DNA of 11,594 bases, taken from JAYGED01 sp046582565 (GTDB lineage Bacteria; Pseudomonadota; Alphaproteobacteria; JAAXGF01). A program made the position numbers and the translations under genes. Below the pieces are notes generated by a model that saw only the letters and a program-made list of their open reading frames with translations, made no database searches and was not told where the DNA came from. Of this stretch, positions 6,640 through 11,594 are shown one piece after another. Numbering within the stretch: the first letter of the stretch is position 1; every line of letters begins with the position of its first letter. The stretch spans positions 1 to 11,594 of the forward strand of contig JAYGED010000153.1 in assembly GCA_046582565.1 (NCBI GenBank). Reading direction: 5' to 3'.

Positions 6640-8588
6640 ATCTTTCGTGCTGTCATGAAGGCTTCATAGATCGCTTCTTCCGCGGATCGTGGACTCAGGC
6701 AGTCGCCGACCATATGAATCTCGTGGCGGCTATCGGTGAGCTCTTCTTCCAGGGATGTTACCGGCTGGTGCCCCTGCGCCATGACAAGGGTATCGACGCC
6801 TTCGCAGATAATCGGCTCGTCGCTGGTCGAATGAAGGAAGTAGACCGTGTCGCCATCGGCCCCGAACAGGCGGGCGTAGGGAATAACTTCAACACCCAGC
6901 TTATGCAACGCACCCGCCCAGTAATCGCGCAAATACATTTGCAGGTTCTGCCCGGCATGGACGCCGTCAACACAAAGCCTGACATGGCATCCTTCGCTCG
7001 CCAGCTTTTCAGCCAGACCCACGCCGACCCAATCGCAGCGCCAGTCGGCAACCACCACGGAGGCTCCCGAATTGACCTCGCCGCGCAGCACCTGCCAGGC
7101 TTCGACCGCATGAACATCGTCGCTGATCTCGAGATCGGGGAGATAGGGGACCGCGCCGGTGGCAATGATGACAACGTCCGGGTTTTCCGCATCGACCAGC
7201 GCACGGTCAACGGTGGTTTTCAGGCGAACCTCGACGCCGGCCAAGACCATTTCACGGGCCAGGTTGTCCACCAGCACGCCGAACTCCGACCGGCCGGGAA
7301 GGGTCTGCGCCAGCAGGACCTGGCCGCCCAGGCGGGGAGCGGCCTCATATAGCGTCACCCGATGGCCCCGCTCCGCCGCCACGGCGGCCGCTTTCATGCC
7401 GCCGGGACCGCCGCCGACCACCATGACGTTCTTCACCGTGGCGGCAGGCGGCAGCTCGCCCAGTATCAACTCCCGCCCGCTGACCGGATGCTGGATGCAG
7501 GAGATTCCCACCCCCTGATGATAATGGCCGATGCAGGCCTGATTGCAGCCGATGCAGGCGCGGATATCATCGAGCCGCCCGGTGCGCGCCTTATTCGGCA
7601 TCTCCGGGTCGGAAATCATGGCCCGGGTCATACCGCACATATGGGCCTGGCCCTTGGTCAGCACCTGCTCGGCGAGCTGCGGTGTATTGATGCGTCCGGC
7701 AACGAACACCGATTTACCTACAACCGCCTTGATGGCCCCGGCTTTCGGCGCCGTATAGGCGTGCTCGATGACCATGGGCGGCACCACATGGATCGATCCG
7801 CCAAGCCCCATCATGGAGCCTACCGTGACATTGAGATAATCGAGACCGTCTTCTTCATCGAGCCGCTTGCAGATATCCAGCCAACCGTCCACATCGATGC
7901 CGTCGGGCTCGATCTCCTCGGCGGACAGGCGGATGCCGAGAACCTTGTCCTCGCCGATGACCTTGCGGGCGGCGGCGATCAGCTCGGCGACGAAGCGGAA
8001 CCGGTTTTCCGCCGAGCCGCCGTATTCGTCGGTGCGATGGTTGGTCAGCGGGTTGAGAAACTGCGCCATGAGCATGCCATGGCTGGCGGTCAGCTCGACG
8101 CCGTCCAGGCCAGCCTCCATCATGCGAACTGCAGCGTCTGCGAAGGCGTCAACCAAGCCATGAATGTAGTCCGTCGACATGATCCGCGGCATGCAGTGAA
8201 AACGGTGGTCCGGCACCGCCGACGGGCCATGGGGAACAAGCCGCATGCCATTGTGGGTGTTGGAGATGCGGCCACCGTGATTGAGCTGACCAAAGACCTT
8301 AGTGCCATGCCGGTGTACGGCCTCGGCGATCTTTCTGTATCCGGTGATGCAGGCATCGTTACTGGCGTCGATATAATAGCTGCGCGAGACATCTTCGGAA
8401 TAGGGCCGGGCCGATTCCGTAATCACCAAGCCCGCCCCGCCCCGCGCCCGCGCTTCGTGGTAGGCCGCCATATGGTCGCTGGGGACGCCGTCTTCGGCCA
8501 ATATGGTCTGGTGCGCCGTCGAGAAAATACGGTTCCGGATCTCATGGCCGCGGATTTCATGGGGCGTAAACAGGTGCTTAAAGGGCAT
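6636..8588 (-). CDS. FMN/4Fe-4S/FAD oxidoreductase of the TMADH/DgcA/dienoyl-CoA reductase type
   Basis: 650 residues. An OYE-like TIM barrel (1-335) has QLNHGGR (101-107) and the hallmark FLNPLTNHRTDEYGGS (177-192), with His170 before it (ASHGM). The 4Fe-4S motif CX2CX3CX11C is Cys345, 348, 352, 364. A FAD-type Rossmann motif VVGGGPGG (390-397) and ATG motif (IIATGA) follow. A degenerate second nucleotide domain (ADWRCDWVGVGLAEKLA, 514-530) lacks GxGxxG, as in trimethylamine dehydrogenase and DgcA-type demethylases. The family removes N-methyl or amino groups or reduces enoyl-CoA; I favour an amine substrate from the neighbours. I chose ATG 8588 because homology starts there (MPFKHLFTP) with AAAGAAA before it. 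An in-frame ATG at 8639 adds 17 residues but has no ribosome site. First gene of the operon. Confidence 0.9.
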   Translation of the reverse strand: MPFKHLFTPHEIRGHEIRNRIFSTAHQTILAEDGVPSDHMAAYHEARARGGAGLVITESARPYSEDVSRSYYIDASNDACITGYRKIAEAVHRHGTKVFGQLNHGGRISNTHNGMRLVPHGPSAVPDHRFHCMPRIMSTDYIHGLVDAFADAAVRMMEAGLDGVELTASHGMLMAQFLNPLTNHRTDEYGGSAENRFRFVAELIAAARKVIGEDKVLGIRLSAEEIEPDGIDVDGWLDICKRLDEEDGLDYLNVTVGSMMGLGGSIHVVPPMVIEHAYTAPKAGAIKAVVGKSVFVAGRINTPQLAEQVLTKGQAHMCGMTRAMISDPEMPNKARTGRLDDIRACIGCNQACIGHYHQGVGISCIQHPVSGRELILGELPPAATVKNVMVVGGGPGGMKAAAVAAERGHRVTLYEAAPRLGGQVLLAQTLPGRSEFGVLVDNLAREMVLAGVEVRLKTTVDRALVDAENPDVVIIATGAVPYLPDLEISDDVHAVEAWQVLRGEVNSGASVVVADWRCDWVGVGLAEKLASEGCHVRLCVDGVHAGQNLQMYLRDYWAGALHKLGVEVIPYARLFGADGDTVYFLHSTSDEPIICEGVDTLVMAQGHQPVTSLEEELTDSRHEIHMVGDCLSPRSAEEAIYEAFMTARKI

Positions 8589-8637
8589 GATGGATTTCTT
8601 TGAATGTTGTATGAGCGTTGATTGAGTGCTCGCCGGC

Positions 8638-8678
8638 ATGGAAGGGCAATGGAAATGATCTCACGATGGAAGGGAAAT
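8638..8678 (+). repeat. Short direct repeat around the amidohydrolase ribosome-binding site
   Basis: ATGGAAGGGCAAT (8638-8650) recurs as ATGGAAGGGAAAT (8666-8678), a 13-bp repeat with one mismatch at 28-bp spacing. The second copy provides the GGAAGGGA Shine-Dalgarno sequence for ATG 8680. The first lies upstream without a matching start. The 91-bp divergent gap between 8589 and 8679 must also hold the promoters for both flanking genes, but I find no clear -35/-10 pair there. Confidence 0.5.
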
Positions 8679-8679
8679 A

Positions 8680-10122
8680 ATGTCAAAAACAATCGTTATT
8701 CGAAATGCAGAATGGGTCGTTGCCTGGAACGAAGCCACTGGCGGTCACCACTATCTCAGAGACATCGACATCGCCTTTGCCGGTACTGAAATCACCCATG
8801 TGGGTGGCGGTTATCAGGGGCCTGTGGACACGGAGATTTCCGGACGTGATGTCATGGTTATGCCGGGGCTGATTAACATCCACAGCCACCCCACCAGCGA
8901 GCCCCTGCGCAAGGGCATTACGGACGAGACCCGCGGCCCGAATTTCTATCATTCCTCTCTCTATGAGTACCTCACCATCTTCAACAACGACGATGAAGGC
9001 ACAGCGCCTTGTCACAAAGTCGCCATGGCGGAATTGCTGCAAAGCGGCTGCACTACGATCGTGGATTTCACCATGGCCTTCGACGGCTGGCTGGACCTGC
9101 TGGCGGACGCCGGTATCCGGGCCTGTGTGGCGCCCTCCTTTCGCGACGCCCCCTGGTACACCAAGGACGGCCATCTGCTGGAATATGATTGGAGCGATAA
9201 AGAGCGCGGACCCCGCGGCTTCGAGGCCGCCAAACGCACCATCGATCTGGCCAATCAGCATCCCTCGGGCCGCCTCTCGGGCATGCTCGCCCCCTCGCAG
9301 ATCGATACGGTGAGCGAAGAGCTGCTGCGCGAGGCCCATGACTATGCGGTAGAGCGCAATGTTCCTTTCCAGATCCACGCGGCCCAATCGGTCAACGAAT
9401 TCATTGAAATCATGCGCCGCCACGGCTGCACGCCGATCCAATGGATGGACAAAATCGGGATTCTCAGTGACCGCTCGATCATCGGCCACGGCATATTCCT
9501 GGATCACCACCCCTGGCTCCATTGGTCCAGCAAGGACGATCTCGCCCTGCTCGCCGAGCGCGGCGCCACGGTTGCCCATTGTCCGACGGTTTTCATGCGC
9601 CGCGGAATCGCTCTGAATACCTTCGGCGGCTACGTCAAGGCGGGGGTCAATATGGGCATCGGCACCGATACCTATCCACACAATATCCTCGACGAGATGC
9701 GCAACGTGGGAACCGTCGCCCGCGCTGTCGCCGGCACGGTGGATGATCTCAACACATCCGACATCTTCAACGCCGCCACCATCGGTGGCGCCCACGCCCT
9801 CCGGCGCGACGATATCGGTAGGCTGGCAGTCGGCGCGAAAGCCGATCTGGTCTTGGTCGATTTGAAACACCAGGCCATGCGGCCCCTGCGCGAACCCCTG
9901 CGCAGCCTGATATTCGTGGCCGCGGAACGGGCCGTTAGGGATGTCTATGTGGATGGTCTGCAGGTTGTGGCGGATGGTAAATGCCTGACCATTGATCTCG
10001 ATGCCGAACTCGCCGCCCTGGAAGCGGCGCAGGTGCGGTCCATGGAACGCGTTCCCTCAATCGATTATGCCGGCCGTACGGCGGATGAAATGTCGCCGAT
10101 GGTGTATGAGGTCCAACGGTAG
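8680..10122 (+). CDS. Metal-dependent amidohydrolase, AtzA/TrzN/SsnA-like (COG0402 type)
   Basis: 480 residues of the amidohydrolase superfamily: beta-sandwich pieces at both ends around a metal TIM barrel. Metal residues are His68 and His70 (NIHSHP), His233 (QIHAAQ), His270 (IIGHGIF) and Asp330 (GIGTDTYPHN). ALRRDDIGRLAVGAKADLVL (373-392) is the usual C-terminal signature. Relatives deaminate or dehalogenate heterocycles (s-triazines, guanine, cytosine, methylthioadenosine). The catalytic Glu three residues after His233 (HxxE) is Gln236 here, which suggests altered chemistry. GGAAGGGA ends 4 nt before the ATG. It diverges from the oxidoreductase operon across 91 bp, suggesting shared control. 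It could act on a cyclic amidine or guanidine feeding the other enzymes, but the substrate is not readable from sequence. Confidence 0.9.
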   Translation: MSKTIVIRNAEWVVAWNEATGGHHYLRDIDIAFAGTEITHVGGGYQGPVDTEISGRDVMVMPGLINIHSHPTSEPLRKGITDETRGPNFYHSSLYEYLTIFNNDDEGTAPCHKVAMAELLQSGCTTIVDFTMAFDGWLDLLADAGIRACVAPSFRDAPWYTKDGHLLEYDWSDKERGPRGFEAAKRTIDLANQHPSGRLSGMLAPSQIDTVSEELLREAHDYAVERNVPFQIHAAQSVNEFIEIMRRHGCTPIQWMDKIGILSDRSIIGHGIFLDHHPWLHWSSKDDLALLAERGATVAHCPTVFMRRGIALNTFGGYVKAGVNMGIGTDTYPHNILDEMRNVGTVARAVAGTVDDLNTSDIFNAATIGGAHALRRDDIGRLAVGAKADLVLVDLKHQAMRPLREPLRSLIFVAAERAVRDVYVDGLQVVADGKCLTIDLDAELAALEAAQVRSMERVPSIDYAGRTADEMSPMVYEVQR

Positions 10123-10188
10123 CGTTGGTGAGGCCGTTTGTCTGCGCCGGCGGCGTTGCTTCTGAGGGTGGCATACCATCACTGTGCT

Positions 10189-10217
10189 TTGTGCTACCAT
10201 CCGTGCAAAGATATAGG
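10189..10217 (+). promoter_or_regulatory. Candidate sigma70 promoter before the FIST remnant
   Basis: TTGTGC (10189-10194) and TATAGG (10212-10217) are 17 bp apart, each matching the consensus at four positions. They lie about 25 bp before the ATG at 10241, which also has an AGAAGAGA ribosome site. If real, the promoter outlived the gene it served. Support is consensus likeness only. The rest of the gap 10123-10240 shows no convincing terminator. Confidence 0.35.
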
Positions 10218-10240
10218 CTGTCACCAGAAGAGACTGTCAT

Positions 10241-10549
10241 ATGCTCGATTTTTATTCCGGCAGCAGCAGCGCCGTTAATACTAAATCCGCGATGCGTGAA
10301 TGCCTGGACAATGCCTTCGGCGAGGGCGGCGGCGCCGACTGCATGGCCCGAGGGCAGCGCATGTTCAATCGTGTGTTGAAGAATGAGATCATCGCCAAGA
10401 TGCAGTATCCGCTCAGTGGCGAGGGCGATATCGTTCCCTGGCTCGGACTCTACGGCTACAGCGAATACTGCCGCTTCGGCGGGAAAAACCAATTCCACAG
10501 TTACACCTCGGCGCTCTGTCCGATTGTCCGCCGGGAGGCCGGTTCATAG
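10241..10549 (+). pseudogene. FIST sensor-domain protein reduced by an in-frame internal deletion
   Basis: The frame encodes 102 residues with a good start (ATG 10241). Residues 1-33 (MLDFYSGSSSAVNTKSAMRE onward, to about GEGGGAD) look like the N-terminal start of a FIST protein. Residues 34-95 (CMARGQRMFNRVL, then VPWLGLYGYSEYCRFGG and FHSYTSA) look like the extreme end of the FIST_C domain, with its Cys-x-x-Arg-Gly and GxxxYGE-like segments. FIST proteins, thought to bind small ligands and feed signalling enzymes, are usually near 400 residues, so roughly 250-300 central residues seem to be missing without a frame break. The recognition is from memory of the family pattern. Alternatives are a small unrelated protein or a truncated but expressed remnant. 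A cyclase remnant follows immediately. Confidence 0.55.
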
Positions 10550-11037
10550 AGATCCGGTTTGGCCTGGAGATCAGCTCGGGCCCCTTGATGTTGGGCGCTA
10601 TCGGCGGTGGCGAGCGGCTCGATTCCAATGTTGTCGGCGACACGGCGAATTTGGCTTCGCGTATCGAAGGTCTGACGAAGGTTTATGGCGTCACGGTTCT
10701 CTTTACTGAATTCACCTTCGAGCGATTGCTGGAGCCCGCGGCTTTCGAACAACGGGAACTGGACCGTGTCACCGTCAAGGGGCGAGCGGCGCCAGTGACC
10801 ATCTACGAGCTATTGGATGGCGAGCCGGAGGCCGCAAAAGCTCAAAAACTGGATAGCCTAGATGACTTCAGTAAGGGCCTAGAGCTTTATCGCGCCGGTG
10901 AATTCGATACCGCCCGGCGGGTTTTCGAGGACTGCGTGGCCAGCGCCCCGGATGACAAGACGGCGCTCCTCTATGTTTCGCGTTGCACTGAATATGCCGC
11001 CACCCCCCTGCCGGCCCGTGGCGGGGCGTCTCGGTAA
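10525..11037 (+). pseudogene. C-terminal remnant of a class III adenylate/guanylate cyclase
   Basis: Homology starts without a start codon near 10525-10550 (IEIRFGLEISSGPLMLGAIG) and runs through the second half of a class III cyclase domain: GERLDSNVVGDTANLASRIEGLTKVYG, then ELDRVTVKGRAAPVTIYELLDG. A short TPR-like tail follows (FSKGLELYRAGEFDTARRVFEDC). The Asn and Arg of NLASR, which act in the transition state, are present. The N-terminal half with both metal-binding Asp residues is absent. The only starts are a weak TTG/ATG pair at 10585/10588 inside the domain, so no active enzyme is expected. The frame is closed by TGA at 10384, leaving no room upstream for the missing half. It overlaps the end of the FIST frame, so the deletion joint probably lies at 10510-10550. 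Confidence 0.82.
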
Positions 11038-11047
11038 TCGACGAGAA

Positions 11048-11296
11048 ATGACCGTATCGAGAGGATGGCTGCGCAGCCTGTGCGCTTTGGTCATCGCCGT
11101 AAGCCTGCTGAGCGCGGCAAGCCTCCAGGCGCGGGCGGCGCCCAAGATTGCCGCGGCGTCCGACCTTCAATTCGCCCTCATGGAAGTCGCCGAGGCCTTC
11201 CGCGATGAGACCGGCGGCGATGTGCAGGTGACCTTCGGCTCGTCGGGCAATTTCTACCGCCAGATCAGGCAAGGCGCGCCGTTCGATATTTTTCTA
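11048..11296 (+). pseudogene. modA: Molybdate ABC transporter substrate-binding protein, interrupted by an IS
   Basis: The first 83 codons of a ModA-like periplasmic protein. A Sec signal peptide (basic MTVSRGWLR, hydrophobic core, predicted cut after LQARA near residue 30) is followed by IAAASDLQFALMEVAEAF (34-51), VTFGSSGNFYRQIRQGAP (61-78) and FDIFL. These are the typical first ModA motifs; Ser residues in such loops hold molybdate or tungstate in the family. ModA proteins are about 250 residues and continue 'FLSAD'. Here homology ends after FL, exactly where a GGGG stretch begins the IS-like sequence. The frame then reads into the element and stops near 11479. It begins 10 nt after the cyclase remnant and has no strong ribosome site. 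Other type II binding proteins of related oxyanions remain possible. Confidence 0.82.
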
Positions 11297-11594
11297 GGGG
11301 CTATCCCAGATAACGCCATGATGTGTTATGAGGGACGGCATGAGAAAGAGTCGATTAAGTGGTGCGACGCAGGCTCGTCTGATGGAGCATTTTGTTGCGG
11401 GCACGACGGCCCGATGCGCGGCAGCGCTGGTTGGTGTCAACCGGAAGACAGCCGCTTATTATTTTCATCGCCTGCGTGAGATCATTTGCTACCGCCTGGA
11501 GCTCGAAGCCGATCACGTCGTCGGTGGCGAGATCGAAGTGGACGAGAGCTATTTCGGCGGTCGACGAAAGGGCAAGCGAGGCCGAGGCGCTGGG
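11297..11594 (+). mobile_element. IS1595-family insertion sequence, left part
   Basis: The left end is placed where ModA homology stops, with GGGGCTATCC at 11297 as the probable terminal inverted repeat. A transposase frame opens 43 bp inside. The right end lies beyond the window, so the inverted repeat and target duplication cannot be confirmed. If this is the true end, the adjoining octamer TTTTTCTA (11289-11296) would be the duplicated target, since IS1595-family elements are known to make 8-bp duplications. Confidence 0.75.
11340..11594 (+). CDS. IS1595-family transposase (5' part only)
   Basis: 85 codons from ATG 11340 to the window end, all open. The N-terminus MRKSRLSGATQARLMEHFVA leads into a helix-turn-helix-like DNA-binding segment, TTARCAASLVGVNRKTAAYY (22-41), then FHRLREIICYRLE. 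The start of the ISXO2-like DDE domain follows: GGEIEVDESYFGGRRKGKRG (63-82), with Asp68 as the likely first catalytic acid. This is the recognisable IS1016/IS1595 pattern. The frame differs from the interrupted modA frame that runs into the element. Activity cannot be judged because the remaining catalytic residues lie outside the window. Confidence 0.88.
   Translation, partial: MRKSRLSGATQARLMEHFVAGTTARCAAALVGVNRKTAAYYFHRLREIICYRLELEADHVVGGEIEVDESYFGGRRKGKRGRGAG

Noticed and set aside
5422..6669. Long open frame (about 415 codons) antisense to the M20 gene
   Set aside because: It mirrors the M20 gene codon for codon, shows no family motifs and has no ribosome site. Such antisense frames arise from GC-rich codon use.
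7362..8603. Open frame of about 413 codons antisense to the flavoprotein gene
   Set aside because: The opposite strand carries clear FMN, Fe-S and FAD motifs. The antisense product is low-complexity His/Arg/Ala-rich with no motif.
8683..9870. Open frame of about 395 codons antisense to the amidohydrolase
   Set aside because: It is a shadow of a gene with intact metal ligands and a good ribosome site on the plus strand.
10898..11479. A single 193-residue protein containing the ModA-like segment
   Set aside because: Its first 50 residues are an out-of-frame reading of the cyclase remnant and its last 60 read into the insertion element. Only 11048-11296 is homologous to ModA.

Overview
The window looks like chromosomal DNA of a GC-rich proteobacterium, most likely an alphaproteobacterium with metabolism of the Rhodospirillales/Rhizobiales kind. 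This rests on high GC with GC-rich third codon positions, tightly overlapping operons (ATGA/TAATG junctions), a PotABC-type transporter, a TMADH/DgcA-type flavoprotein and an IS1595-family element. No marker gene fixes the taxon. I see no tRNA, rRNA, CRISPR array or phage structural gene.

Layout. (A) 1-2129, minus strand: a polyamine/opine-type ABC importer, in transcription order ATPase, permease 1 and permease 2 (cut by the window start). No substrate-binding protein is visible. (B) 2130-2403: a divergent control region with a perfect 6-bp inverted repeat (AACCAA-N9-TTGGTT) just downstream of a possible minus-strand promoter. (C) 2404-4191, plus strand: three overlapping genes for membrane proteins. 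The first is a TolQ/ExbB/MotA-type proton channel. The second is an ExbD-like single-pass protein with an unfamiliar extracytoplasmic beta-rich domain. The third is a two-helix protein I do not recognise. (D) 4183-4226: a 20-bp near-perfect direct repeat at a 24-bp period, straddling both stop codons of the convergent genes. (E) 4212-8588, minus strand: a tight operon of an FMN/4Fe-4S/FAD oxidoreductase, an M20 amidohydrolase and an M24 'pseudo-peptidase' that has lost its metal ligands and resembles ectoine hydrolase/creatinase. (F) 8680-10122, plus strand: a divergent AtzA/SsnA-type amidohydrolase. (G) 10241-11594: a zone of gene decay. It holds a FIST protein reduced by an in-frame internal deletion, the C-terminal stump of a class III nucleotide cyclase, and a modA gene cut after codon 83 by an IS1595-family element that runs off the window.

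How the parts may work together. A, E and F together look like a catabolic module: import of a cationic or zwitterionic nitrogen compound, C-N bond hydrolysis (AtzA-type and M24 enzymes), oxidative demethylation or deamination (TMADH/DgcA-type enzyme) and deacylation (M20 enzyme). The best-supported idea, still inference, is breakdown of an N-methylated, cyclic amidine, guanidino or ectoine-like solute. The TolQ-like cassette C sits between transporter and enzymes but has its own strand and start, and may be an unrelated energised envelope device. It is the least familiar set of genes here.
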